NCBI GenBank assembly: GCA_020744225.1
Contig: JAGMWG010000020.1
Span: 868,001-932,000, forward strand
Direction of reading: 5' to 3'
DNA length: 64,000 nucleotides
DNA from: Paraphoma chrysanthemicola
Taxonomy: Eukaryota > Ascomycota > Dothideomycetes > Pleosporales > Phaeosphaeriaceae
Shown one piece after another: positions 23,394 through 35,549 of the stretch. The position numbers and the translations under genes were made by a program. The notes beneath the pieces are model-generated. The model made no database searches, was not told the DNA's origin, and saw nothing but the letters and a program-made list of their open reading frames with translations. Numbering within the stretch: the stretch's first letter is position 1; each line of letters starts with the position of its first letter.

Positions 23394-24530
23394 ATGAGGC
23401 TCCCTACTGAGCTACTACTTCTGACGCTGTCTATCCTTCCTACCGCGTCGACCGCACCGACCGGATACCAACCACAACAACCTCCCTCCCTCCACCGCCG
23501 CTCCGCCTCCTTCCTCTCCCTCCGTGGCCTCACACACCTCGACTCCGACTACTCCAACGCCGAATCTTTTTCACATCCCACGAAATTCTTCCACGAGTCC
23601 ACCTTCAGCGCGCACTACGATGGCCGATTCGCATCCGCCGAATTGCCACATACCACGCGGCAGTTCCACTTACGGCTGCTGCTAAAGGCATACATGGAAA
23701 CAATGGAGCGCATACACGTGCGAACATGGCTCATGCACGGGTGTCTTCTCGGCTGGTGGTGGAATGCACATATCATGCCCTGGGACACCGACATCGACGT
23801 CATGGTTGACGAGCGCGGGATCGCGGAATTAGGGGAGTGGTGGAACATGTCTGTTCACCATTTCCGCGCCGAGGATTTCGAACAACACAACAGCCCTCAC
23901 ATAGCGCGCGCCGCAGACCTAGCCATCGATGTGCGCACGTTATCAGACGAGGAAGCAACTGCGCAAGAGAATCGCCGCGTGGATAAACGCATGTTACATG
24001 AGGAATTAGTGCGCCATGGCAAGAAGTATCTCCTGGAAGTCAATCCCGCATATATCAACACGTCGACAAAGGACAAGGAGAATGTGATAGATGCGCGGTG
24101 GATTGATACTGCCACTGGACTGTTCATTGACATCACGACTGTCCATGTCCAGCCGCAAGCACGACAGTACTCATATAAAACGAACTCATACCAAATTGTC
24201 CAACAATCTGACCCCGATGCAATCGATTTGTACACCAAGGATCAACACGCATACACGTCGGGCCAGATCTTCCCGTTACGACAATCGACCATCGAAGGCA
24301 TTAATGTAAACATCCCATACGACTATGAGGAGTTGTTACTGGATGAGTATGGGAACGAAAGTATTCTGGAAACGTGGTACAGGGGGTGGAAGTTTGATGA
24401 AGAAGCGCATGAATGGGTCGAAACAGAGGAAGCGGCGGAGATTGAGAGGCAGGATAAGGCCAAGGATAGTAAGGAGCGGTATTTGGTCAGAGTCGGGGAG
24501 AAAGCGAAGAAGAAGCAGCGGGTGGAGTAA
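23394..24530 (+). CDS. LicD-family protein (phosphotransferase/nucleotidyltransferase fold)
   Basis: Single exon of 378 residues from ATG 23394, with a hydrophobic signal sequence (MRLPTELLLLTLSILPTAST) indicating entry into the secretory pathway. The LicD core is clear: TWLMHGCLLGWWWNAHIMPW followed by DTDIDVMV at about 131-138, the metal-binding DxD of the fukutin/LicD superfamily, and later IDARWIDTATGLFIDITTVH. The C terminus is charged and Lys-rich. LicD proteins transfer phosphorylated groups such as phosphocholine to glycans; fungal members are thought to act on cell-wall or glycoprotein mannans. The acceptor is unknown. The gene appears intact. Confidence 0.9.
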   Translation: MRLPTELLLLTLSILPTASTAPTGYQPQQPPSLHRRSASFLSLRGLTHLDSDYSNAESFSHPTKFFHESTFSAHYDGRFASAELPHTTRQFHLRLLLKAYMETMERIHVRTWLMHGCLLGWWWNAHIMPWDTDIDVMVDERGIAELGEWWNMSVHHFRAEDFEQHNSPHIARAADLAIDVRTLSDEEATAQENRRVDKRMLHEELVRHGKKYLLEVNPAYINTSTKDKENVIDARWIDTATGLFIDITTVHVQPQARQYSYKTNSYQIVQQSDPDAIDLYTKDQHAYTSGQIFPLRQSTIEGINVNIPYDYEELLLDEYGNESILETWYRGWKFDEEAHEWVETEEAAEIERQDKAKDSKERYLVRVGEKAKKKQRVE

Positions 24531-25004
24531 AGTAATGAGGGCTGGCTACCTGATGTCATGTCTGTTTTAATGTAAGTACCTACTTGGCTATTTGGATGGG
24601 AAAGAAATCAGCCATATGCTTCTTGAACTATTCAAATCACCTTATATGTGTATGCGAATGAACGTGTATTATGATCATGACGTTGTTTCTGAGAGGCAAT
24701 GGATCATAAGGGCGCGCTTTCGCGCTGGTAGAAGCTGAGCGCAGCGTTAGGAGGACTGCTGCATGCCTAGCCAATGGGTAGGACGCCTGTACCGCCCGCC
24801 CTGCTATCCCCCGCTAGACGTCTATACCTCCACTCAGCCTGGTCACCCAAAGCTGAGAGCGGGCAGCTGGGCGCTGTGCAGGTCAGCTATCACATTGCCA
24901 GGCCTCCATTTCACAAACACTCGTTTTCTTCTCGTACGGAATGCCCACAGGTGTCCTTCTACGTTCCCTCACAGCAGCTCTTGGCTCCATCGTAAGAGCA
25001 GCAA
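24531..25004. promoter_or_regulatory. Upstream region of the NLR gene
   Basis: 473 bp between LicD and the NLR start. No gene seen; presumed promoter by position. Confidence 0.35.
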
Positions 25005-28000
25005 ATGGCGCGGCAGTTGCGCCGCGACGAATATACAGTGGGATGGGTATGCGCGCTGCCCGTTGAGCTCGCGGCGGCGCAGGAGTTACTCGATGAAGAG
25101 CACGCCGAGCTCGAGCACGACTCCGCCGACAACGACGAGAACCTGTACTCCCTCGGCTCGATTAGCGGCCACAACGTTGCAATTGTATGCTTGCCCGCTG
25201 GTCGGATAGGTAATAATCCAGCAGCAGCTGTAGCGATGCAGATGCGAGCGACGTTTAAGAAGATCCGATTTGGGCTGATGGTAGGCATCGGCGGGGGCGT
25301 GCCGAGCGCTGAGGCAGACGTACGGCTGGGGGATGTAGTAGTCAGCCAGCCGCAGGGCACATTTGGCGGGGTGGTGCAGTACGATGCAGGGAAGACAACA
25401 CTGAGCGGATTCGAGCGTACAGGAGCTCTCAACGCACCACCAACGGTGCTGCTTAATGCGGTCGCGAACCTGCAGGCTAAGCAGATAAGAGGCAAGGGCA
25501 AGCTGCTAGAGCACTTCTCGAAGCTTAACAGTCTGCCTAACTTTACTCGCGAAGCTACCGGCCAAGATACTCTGTTCGAGGCAGAGTACGACCACGTTAG
25601 AAGAGAAGCAACATGCGCAAAGTGCAGCAAAGAGCGTACAATTGTCCGGGAGGCACGGAGACAAGAGGTAGTCGTGCACTATGGAACTATCGCCTCTGGT
25701 AACCAGGTGATCAAGGACGCTGCTGTACGAGACCAGCTCAGCATAGAGCTGGGCGGGGTACTGTGCTTTGAGATGGAGGCGGCGGGACTGATGAATAGCT
25801 TCCCGTGCCTTGTCGTGCGAGGCATCTGCGACTACGCGGATTCGCACAAGAACAAGCGGTGGCAGGCTCACGCAGCGGGTACAGCGGCGGCATACGCGAA
25901 GGAGGTGCTGTCGGTGATACCGCCAAGCATGGTCGAAGCCGAGAAAAAGATCAGTGAAGTCCTGTCTGGTTAGTCTAAGGATGTTCCATTATCACTGGCT
26001 CGATGCATACTGATCTTTGCAGTCATCACAGCTATTCACCAAGTCGCAGATGATCAAAGGAACATCGCGAAAGACGAGCTAGCCGTCTCGCACAAGGTCC
26101 TTGAAATCCAACAAACAGCACACGAGCGGAACCTGTCCGAGGAGCAAGCAAAGTGTCTTCAGCTATTTCGACTCACCGAGAGCACTGATGATGTCACATA
26201 CGAGGAGTATAAAGAACGCATAGCAGACAGAGTAGAGGGCACATGCATGTGGTTTTTAAATCATTCTCACTTCCAAGAATGGAAGCATAAGGACTCAGGG
26301 CCGCTACTCGTATCAGCAGACCCTGGATGTGGGAAGTCAGTACTGGCCAAGTTTCTCATCGACCACGTCTTGGCAGAGACCTCAACAGTTTGCTACTTCT
26401 TCTTCAGAGACCAAGTCCAGAGCACAGTACGTATGGCCCTTTGCGCTCTGTTGCACCAGCTGTTCTCCAAAAAGCCAATTCTTCTTTCCCATGCCCTTGA
26501 ACGATATAAAGAGGACGGCGTGGGTCTAGTAAATTCGAAAATCTCGCTTTGGACCGTTTTTGGGAATGCCGTGAGGGACCCAACCGCTGGCTCCATTACC
26601 ATTGTTCTAGACGCACTGGATGAATGCGCTGAATCTGAATAGGAAGGCCTAATGCACAATATCGAGTCTCAAATCCGTAAATACGAATCCAGCGGTGCAA
26701 AAGTAAAGTTTCTGCTTACAAGCCGCCCCTATGAGCATATCATATCCGAACTTTACAGTCTGTCTGCAGCCTATCCTCGTATTCACATACCTGGAGAGGA
26801 TGAATCGGAAACAATCAGTCAAGAAGTGAACTGTGTCATCAAATACCGAGTCGACCAGTTTATCAAAAAGCAGGGGCTCTCGGACGCGATTAAAACCACT
26901 CTAGAAGATCGATTACTACATCAGGAGCACCGTACGTACTTGTGGGTCTACCTTGTGTTCGACTCTCTACGGACCCTTGATTTCAGAAGAACGCCTAAGG
27001 GAATATCATCTGCCTTGAGTACGCTGCCAAAAAATGTTGATCAAGCTTACGAACAGATCTTGAACAAGTCCAAAGATCGCTCGATAGTTCAGAAGGCTTT
27101 GTCTATCATCTTAGCAGCAAATCGACCTCTTACGCTCTCTGAAATGAGCGTTGCTTTGGAAGTAGATGGGAAGACGCAATCGATTTCTGACCTCGACCTT
27201 GAACAAGAAGCGGATTTCAAATCACGTCTTCGGTCGTGGTGTAGATTGTTTGTCTCTGTACATCGTGGCAAGGTCTACCTTCTCCACCAGACCGCTCGTG
27301 AGTTTCTTCTTGCCAAACGACTGGGTCCTACCACTATCCCGAAGGAACGGCGGTGGCGTGGCTTTACTACAATCGAGGATGCCCACACTGTTATGGCCGA
27401 GTGCTGTGTACGATTCCTGAGCTTATATGACAAAGAAATCAGCAGCAATACGGATCCGATCCGGAACATTCAGGGCTATGCATTCCTAAACTATTCCGCA
27501 AGCTTTTAGCCCCTGCATCTCAGCAAATCTAGCATCTGCGATGATGAAGGCGCTGCAGTAGTACCGCTTGTTTTCAACTTAGCTGACAAAAGTGCGAACA
27601 TCTACTCGGTATGGTTGAAAATTTATGTGTATCGCAGGACAGTTCGAGACCCAGAATTCCCCACAAGTCTTGTAATTGTATGTTACCTTGGCCTTTTAGC
27701 TATCGCCAAAGCAATGCTCAAGAAAGGCATTTATATCAACGCACAAGGTGGAAGGTATGGGAACGCACTCCAGGCAGCGTCAAATCAAGGTCATGAGCAC
27801 GTTGTGAGGCTTCTACTCAAGAAGGGCGCAAATGTGAACGCACAAGGTGGATATTATGGCAATGCACTTCAGGCAGCCTCAATCTTCGGTTTTAAGAGCA
27901 TTGTAAGCCTGCTCGTTGAGAATGGTGCTGAGGTCAACGCACAAGGAGGATATTATGACAGTGCACTCCAGGCAGCCTCAGCTCAAGGTCACGAGAGCGT

Positions 28001-28511
28001 TGTAAGGCTACTACTCAAGGAGGGCGCTGAGGTCAACGCACTCAAGGCAGCTGTCACTGGAAGGCACGAGCAGACATTACGCCTCCTGCTTCAACAAGAC
28101 GGAAGCATTCATGCACAATTTCAAGATTACAGACACAGGCTCCGGTCCGCCAGAGCAGGAAGCAAAATCGAGGAGGTGGAACGGTTACTTAAAAAGGGAG
28201 TCCATCTTTATGGACGAAAGAGGGACTATGATGAAGCAGTCAAGTATGCATTAAAGCACGGCTATACACGATTACTCAAGCTTCTACTTGACAAGGAAGC
28301 TGATGCTTATGCAGTGGGTGCACAGTATAATAACTTACTCCAGATAGCCTCAGAGAAAGGCTATGAGCAGACTGTAAGGCAGCTGCTCGAATGGGGCGCT
28401 GATGTTAACGCGCCAGGTGGAAAGTATAAAAACGCTCTTCAAGCAGCCCTATCTCAGCGCCATAAGAGTGTTGCAAGGCTACTAGTTGACAACGGCGCTT
28501 ATACTATTTGA
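25005..28511 (+). pseudogene. PNP_UDP-NACHT-ankyrin NLR with two in-frame TAG codons
   Basis: A fungal NLR-type (STAND) receptor. Exon 1 (25005-25968) encodes a nucleoside phosphorylase-like domain (DEYTVGWVCALPVELAAAQ, VGIGGGVPS, VLCFEMEAAGLMNSFPCLVV). A 54-nt GTTAGT...TGCAG intron leads to exon 2 from 26023, which carries NACHT: P-loop DPGCGKS near codon 421, Walker B IVLDALDEC near 516 and LLTSRP. Ankyrin repeats with the NAQGGxYGNALQAAS spacing fill codons ~880-1150; final stop 28509-28511. The frame is otherwise continuous over 3.5 kb but has TAG at 26640-26642 (codon 528) and 27507-27509 (codon 817). The second replaces the conserved Trp of the xFWPLHL segment; the first may replace Gln or Trp. 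There are no frameshifts. It is either a young pseudogene (RIP-type transitions) or a gene that needs read-through or RNA recoding. Confidence 0.85.
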
Positions 28512-30820
28512 TACTGTACTGCTGCACGCACTTCCCGCAGGACGCAATTTCATTTAGTTCTGTTAGGAAGGAGTAACACACTGATACCGTTGGATGCTTA
28601 GCTACACTCTCTCCTATCTCTACTAGGCGTGCTTACGTTGACCGTTCAATTTAATATCAAAAATATATTTGGCAGTGCTAGTAGAAGTTGCTGATTCCGG
28701 AGATCAATGGCTTGTAGATTCGTATTATCTCCCATGTTCAAATCAATTATACAAGTGCGTCTAAAGAGCCCTTGGTTCAATCCCACTCCGTAGTGAAAAG
28801 AGTGAGTGAGGCACGCTTGTGCAAATCTGCATCTGCTTCGCATCAATCGCTTGTCCTAGCCGCAGAATCCAAATTAATGTCAATAAGAACAGCTGTATCT
28901 CCTATGCGTCGTTAGATAGGACACATGTGAGCCACTATCGCGACCCAACCTGAGGAATGAGCTTAACTACGACCCCAAGAAGGTTCTAGCGGACGAGTAT
29001 CCTTGTAGGCTATGACTTCAAGATAAATTAGCATGCAGAAGTGTTATCCACCGTCGTCGCCGCCGGCACCGTCAATTCCTCCTTCGACAGTGCTGAATGC
29101 ACGTCTAAGTTCATTTTCAACTATATCCTGGTCAAGTCACCGTCTAAGGACTAGACAAAATCTCGTGTACCCTCGTCAGCTGTGGAGATACCTACCGTGC
29201 GACGCCAGATTCATAGCCTTGACTTTATCCAACGTGAGTTCTAGACATTCACGCAGGCTCAGTCTGGCATTAGACGTGATCTTGGAAGACGAACGCTAGG
29301 AGGGTCGCTATTGAAGTCCATACCTAGTGCTGCTTAACGTTGCGCAAAGCAGCACTAGTAGCCATAAGAAGCAGGAGACACATTGAACTTAAGTTTTCTA
29401 AACTGGTTTTGTATGTTCGCTAAGTGCTTGTTGTGCTATAACTTTGGTGTACAGCCTCTTTGCTGTCGCGTGAAGGCGTACGCATTATCCTATGAATACT
29501 TGTCCTGCGACCGAGAACCACCCTGGAACCAATCTGTGCGCTGCCATAACCATTTTTTCTTGCGTTAGAGCCTGCCCACACAATCTAGTCAGTGGCCATG
29601 TCTCATCCACGCCCCACACGCCGATCAAGCTGCTTCTGGGGGAAACCCGTCGCAACTAGAAGGCTCAGAATTTAGGCTCTGGCGCCAGATAGATCTTGGC
29701 ATATCTAAGCTCTGGGAATGTGAACTGAATCGTGAAGGAGGCATGGAGCCTCAGGGGACTCTAGCTGTGTTGAAAGGCTGCTCTAGCCTACCCCGTCTCG
29801 TTGACGCCCAAACATGCCATCATACGGCTAGTCATGCGCACTAAAGTTCCAAGAGGCGGTATAATTCGCAGAGTGTGAGATTACACACTTGCATCGTCTG
29901 CATGCCTGAACTGCATGTTTTCCAAGTCTCCCTCAAGTGCCTCTGTAGGAAAAATTAGCCCTGCAACCCGATCGTTCCCGCCCAGTCAACTCACTAGGTT
30001 TCGCAATTCAGTGAAATTGTTGAGGGTCAAGGTGAATTCAAACGACGCTAACCATGTCCCACTAAGAGATTATCGAGGCGCGCAAAGTGCTTCCATCACG
30101 TCTCATGTGGTTGAGCAGCTCAGGGTCCTCCACGACGGTCAGTCATGGTTCGGCTTCCTCAGAAAGGACAAGTTTTAAGGCATTTCTTTTAAGGGCTATA
30201 ATGAGGACTAGAGTCGTAGACGCCATCAACACTGCTCGATCAAGGTAAAGGCGATCGAGATGAGGAGTCAAAATTCAGAAAGGGACAGATCTGTTCATGG
30301 ATCATCAAATAGAAGAGAAGGAATACCTCAGGCACGGCGCATTACCTTCATCGGCAATTACTTTAAGGAGGGAAGCGGAGACACCAGGCAGATCAACGGC
30401 TGAGTTATTGCCAAGGTGTAAGCAATTACCTTACGGGTTAAATCCGACTGATAAGGTGAAAAGCACGTGCTAGGAGGAGAGAGAATATGGAGGGAGAATG
30501 GTAGGACGATCAATTAGGCGTACTTTCATGTGCTGGCGGGCTAAAAAAGCAGTAATTCGCTGAGCCACGGTGAGTGCTATTATTGGGGAGATATGTATGG
30601 GTAACTTGACAGGACCTTTGAAAGAGACTTCCAAAGGTAGGATGTGTTTGAACCTGGCTTTAGCATACATGAAGCGAACATTGAGTCGCGAATTCCTAGA
30701 TTGTAGAAGCGATGCGATAAGTCTGGAGAATGCCCGGAACATGCCCAACCAGTTTGCGGCCGTAGTTTGAATCTCTCACGTTTACACTTGATTCGCGACC
30801 AATTACCAACATTCCAGCCA
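28512..30820. other. Gene-poor 2.3 kb with a perfect hairpin
   Basis: No supported gene. Short frames at 29033-29299 (+), 29915-30178 (+) and 30470-30748 (-) have no domain I recognise; the last one is the most protein-like. The only defined structure is the inverted repeat listed at 29324-29358. Confidence 0.45.
29324..29358. repeat. 12-bp perfect inverted repeat (hairpin)
   Basis: CTAGTGCTGCTT at 29324-29335 is matched by its exact reverse complement at 29347-29358 across an 11-nt loop. No coding feature explains it. It may be a terminator-like hairpin or a footprint of a small transposon. Confidence 0.7.
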
Positions 30821-32006
30821 TCAAATGAGGTCAAACCAGATATCGTCATCCTCAGTCCCAGTCTCCCAGAACTCTCCACTCATGATACCTTGCACATATG
30901 CGGGGCCAACGTACTGATATGCTCCGTCGACTGGGCGGATCACTAGAGGTGCTTCGGCGCCATGTAACACTACAATCTTGTCGCCGACTTCGGAACCATA
31001 AGGAAACATGGCCATGTATCCTTTGCTGCTCAGTTCGAGTGCTTTCCAACCACAGTATCCACTAATCTCCGTGAACAAGATGTGGATCGAATCGCTTAGA
31101 ACGTAGCCACTACCAACTTTATGAAGTCGTCCCTCGGCTTCATTGGGGAGAACCAACGTCTTTCTCTCAGTTAGATCAGATTGTGCCGTCTTGTTCCGTA
31201 TGAACGTGAAATGTGACATGATGGCTTCCAAGCGTTCTGCTGGTACACCTTCTTTCCTCGAGAATTTCGCCAAGATCATCAATTCTGCCGCAGCGTGATC
31301 GAAAGCTTGTCCATCAATGTGATACAGTACTGATTCGCCGGTCATGGGGTGAGGATACTGAACACCCTTCGCGCGATCTAACATCTGCCACCAACTCTCA
31401 ATGCACTCCGTCAGTGCGATAGCCGGCATCGTCTGGATTTTATCATCAAGGTCCGTCCATGACACTTGTTGTTCTAGAGGGTACCATCAGGAAATTGAGC
31501 CTCCTGTCATATTTCAAGAAGCAATATGCCACTTCGAGGTCCAGGTCCGTGAAGTCTCTGGTATAATTTGGAGCAGGGTGCTCGTAACCCAATCTCAAGT
31601 TGTAGTCGTCGGGGGTGCTGGCTTGTTGCATATTCAACAATGCTGTGTATATCTTCCGCAAGGTCCGAAACATCTTTCTAGTTGACGCATTTCCTTCGCC
31701 CAAATAAATAAAGACTTCCACCGCAGACCCGTAGATCTCGTCCATAACGGCAACCTGCTGGCCACGCTCTGTCAATGCAGCGACATCATTGCCCTGGTCA
31801 ATGCAAATAGGATCGGCCCATATTCTGACGCCTGGTTGAGTGAGCAACACCCGTCGCAGCGCGCTCGCACAGCTCTTTGTGATGTTCTTCACAGTCCCAT
31901 CAATATAAATGCTTTCAGTCTCGGCCGAATCGCCCCACACATATGATAGCGCCTTGTACTTGATCGTCTTGTCGTCCTTGTCCGGCCGCCCCTTGAGGAG
32001 AACCAT
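30821..32006 (-). pseudogene. HET-domain gene with central deletion
   Basis: The first frame (32006-31446) has HET blocks KALSYVWGDS, IWADPICIDQGN, QVAVMDEIYGSA and VFIYLGEG. The second (ending 30821) resumes at LEQQVSWTDLDDKIQ and runs through a normal HET C terminus (KVGSGYVLSDSIHILF, AYQYVGPAYVQGIMSGEFW). Between them the family's R-x-W-x-x-Q-E block is missing, and the frames are joined out of phase near 31480. I find no GT-AG pair that would restore both. Total ~400 residues against the 600-700 usual for this type, consistent with an internal deletion. The 5' start at ATG 32006 (MVLLKGRPD) may itself be truncated. Confidence 0.72.
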
Positions 32007-33350
32007 ACTGCCTCCTTGTGTATACGAGTTGACACACTAGGGCTCTCTACGCTGCCTTAAAACTCTTCTTAGCATTCCCTATTGTTTCTTTTCGTCCTTA
32101 CTTCGCACCCATGCACTAATGTGCTTTTGAAATCTACTTCCTTTTGTATACCATACTCCGCACCTGGAGCGGGATGATATAGACTTGCAAGGCTCAGGCC
32201 GTGCTATACTCAAAAGACTCTATGCTAAAGATTCAAAACCGTAGCAATTATACCAAATGCGATATGTACATTAGTAGCAATACCTAGGTGCACGCGATGT
32301 ACAGCTCAATCTCCTCCTTCTACCACCGTCTCGCAATCAAAGAACCCATAGTAATAGATACCTTCTCAGTGAGAAATGTTGTAAACAACACTTAACGTTG
32401 GGTGTATACAAAGTCTTTAAGAACTACCTCTCTGCTCAGTTCACTCGTATGTGAGTACACTGAGCGATCATTGAACCTGGATTACTCCAGGGCTTCGCTC
32501 CGCAGAGAAGTATGTAGGGCAACGAGAGATTGAAACTTGGTTGTACTCAACACACGTGCCATGGCTGGATTGGTTGGTATAATGCAATTGACGACCTCAT
32601 CTACCTCGCTACTATGCGAGCCATGTACTCTCCGTTCCCAGCGGCGCTGAGATAAAGACTGCGTGCGTCGCACTTGCTTCAAGCTGCCTAGATCTCGAAG
32701 TTAGGATTCGTCCTCGCAGCGACATACATTGCATAAGAAATGAAGGTTCTAAGTGACAGTTGTAATTATATTCTTCAATTGCATCGTAATTCTACAACTC
32801 GACTCGAATCCTCTGCATCCAATTCCCCAGGAGAACCCCCACTTCCATCCATTCAGGTTTCCCAATTCCCAAACTACTCAAGCAAACCCTCGATCAGGGT
32901 CCGCAACAATCGTCTACACATTTCAACATGCTGAACGCCCCGGGAATAAAAAAGCCCAGATCAAAAATGAAGCGAAAGCTCTTTATCCATCGTCCCCTGT
33001 ATCGACACTGACAACTCCCCCCAACGCTCTGCGTCGAATAAAGAGCGGATGCCAGATGCGCGTTCTGGCTTAATTACACTTCCATCGGCTTTTGTGTAGG
33101 ATAAAAGAGGTATACTGCGGCTCAAAAAGCGAAAGGACCCGAAACGTCGCAATGTACAGTCCGTGAATGGAAAACGAAGAAACGCCGTGGTACGCCGCCC
33201 GATGATGGAAAGCGCCGGAAACAATGTGGTGGCGCTGGATATGCGGAGATGTGGAAAGTATGTTGTGACGGCGCGAAAAGTCTATGCGCGACTCTGGCGC
33301 CATGTGGAAAGTTTCGCTATTAAAGGATATATCGTGTAAAGTGAGTTGAA
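32007..33350. other. Intergenic, nothing recognised
   Basis: About 1.3 kb, AT-richer than its neighbours; only short frames without domain content. Confidence 0.45.
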
Positions 33351-35549
33351 TCATTCCGACCCTCTCTCGTACTTGACGGGGTGGAAGAGTGTCGATCGCA
33401 TGCAAAGACGGCCGGTGCCAGCTTCTTCGGCCGCTGGGCCGCCCTTATCGTTTTCGCGGGAGCCCAGCCATCGGCGCCACCACTCTGAGCTGAAGGCTGC
33501 GTTGTAGTAGAAGCTGTTTCCCAGCTGGTTGTGCTCGCCCCAACCAAAGACACTGTCAGTGGGCTTGGGTGGCTTGTTGAATGTATTCTCAAGAGCCTCG
33601 AGCGGCCAGTTGTGGTCAAAGTGGACGGGATGCGCGGCGTAGACAGCTTTCAGGCCGTGGTGGAAGGCGACCGTGGGTGGCCACATTTCTGGGAACATGT
33701 GGTGCTTCATAAGGTAGGTCTCACGATGCATCAGATCCAACAATCGCTTCGAAAGTCGCGATACTGTGATGATGGCGCATCGTCGCGGCGGCTCAGGAAG
33801 CTCAAGATCGTAGCCAGTTACGTCGTCACGGAAAACCCAGTTGGTCTTCGCAGGGTCGAAAATGGGGTTGAATGTGATGATATCGGCTTCTTCGCCAACA
33901 CCCCATTCGTAATTGTCCTGGAGGTAAGAATGGGGTGGCTGGGTCTCAGGTGGGCTGGGAAGCATGCCGGTGTTCTCAAACTTCGGTGGGCCCCAAACCG
34001 GCTTCTCATCGCTGTTGTACAGCTCTTCTTCGACCATCTCGGTGAAGTTCTTCCAGGATCCGTGAAGCTCGGGAATGTAGTAGCGAGAAGAGCGCTCCCA
34101 GAGGCCCTTTCGGGGCTGCTTCTTGGCCCACTCGCCGATGCTGTTGTGGAACTCGAAGTAGGAGCCGGTAAGACGCAGATCCATCTCCCAGTTCCAGTAG
34201 AAGTCATACTCGGGACGGGCTTGCGAGAACCACTGAAGTGCGAAATGGGCGCTGCGGTAGACGGAGTGCACGGGAGCCTTTGCGTGGTTGTAGACGTTGT
34301 TGGGGAAGGGTTCGGGGTAGTACATGCGCATTTGCTGCTCAGACCACAGGGTCGCCATACCCCAGAACTCCTTAGGCAGATTGTCCTCGATGACCTTCTG
34401 GTAGATCTCTTCGGAAGACCAGATGGGAAGGCTATCGTCCTTGACATGGAGCAGGAAGTGGACATCGTACTGACCGCCGGACTTGAGGGAGAGTTCGTTG
34501 ATCATGGCGCGGATGGTCAGAATCTGGTAGTCGCTGTACTTGTAGCCAGTCCAGGTGCGGAGAATGTATGCGTGACGAGGAAGCTTCTTCTTCGCGGGTG
34601 CAGACTCCTCAGCATCGGTAGCGTTCTTCTCGAAGCGGTGCTTGTTCTTCTCGTAGCACTTCTTCTGAGCCTTGGCCCACTTAACCTTGCGGTAGTCGAC
34701 CTTCTTCTCCCAGCTCCAGATCTTGTCGGCACCAGCCTTCTCAGACTTGCCAGACATCTCGAGACCGCCCTCGTCACGGGAGTAAGAGTAGCCGTACGGA
34801 CCGAAGCGGCCAAAGCGGTCGAAGCACACCTTGTCGTTCATGCCGATCTCCTCATACGAGCCGAAGAAGGGGGCAGTCATGTTCTGGGGGAGTCCCGGAT
34901 ACGCGTAAATGTTGGGGGTGTCGACCTTCTCATCCTCGTCGAGATAGCACGTCTCAACCTTGTCGTGCGTCTTGAGGTACTCAGCCGAGTCGAACTTGTA
35001 GGGGTCGAATGGCACGGCATCCATAGGAGGCTCCTTGTTGTCCTTGGTCATGTGCGGCCACTTGGGCTTGATGTTGTCTTCGGGGTTGGGGCTCTGCGAG
35101 TACTTGACAAAATCTTGCTCGGACACCCAGTCACCGTACGGGACCAGGGTGCGGACACCATTGAAGAAGCCGTTGAGTCTGACAGAATTAGCAACGTGGT
35201 CGTACTGTGCGTGTCGCGTGGCTTACCGAGGATAGTGCTCCCAGTGGTACACCTTCTTGTCCTCGCCGTGCCGCAGCTGCTGGTGCCACCTATGCCTCCG
35301 GTAGATGCCCGTCGCGAGCATCGACACCAAGACGACGACAGTCACGACGAGAGTGATGAGACGCGCAAAGGACATGCGCGGGCGCTGAATGCGGTTCGCC
35401 CACACGGGCTGGCGCACCTTGTGGCCCCATGACTTGGTGTTGAAGAGTGGCAGCGGCGAAGAGGCCTGGCTCTCAGCGCCGGGCACCTTCTCGTAGTTGA
35501 AGCGCGTCCGGATGAACAGCTTGCCGGGGCTGAAGCGTGACGACGGCAT
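33351..35549 (-). CDS. DUF3405-family type II membrane protein
   Basis: Two exons, 35549-35227 and 35178-33351, with a 48-nt GTAAGC...TCAG intron; 716 residues. Exon 1 carries a cytoplasmic N terminus and one membrane segment (ARLITLVVTVVVLVSMLATG, about residues 61-80), so the bulk of the protein faces the lumen or outside. The lumenal part has the features of the fungal DUF3405 family: HAYILRTWTGYKYSD, YDVHFLLHVKD, RPEYDFYWNWEMDLRLTG and CAIITVSRLSKRLLDLMHRE. The WNWEMD acidic stretch and the topology resemble Golgi glycosyltransferases, but no activity is established. Codon use is GC-rich, so a 1.9-kb shadow frame lies on the opposite strand. Confidence 0.9.

Noticed and set aside
33531..35432. 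633-codon open frame on the plus strand
   Set aside because: It is the exact antisense of the DUF3405 gene; composition is dominated by Val, Leu and Gly from GC-biased codons and there is no domain.
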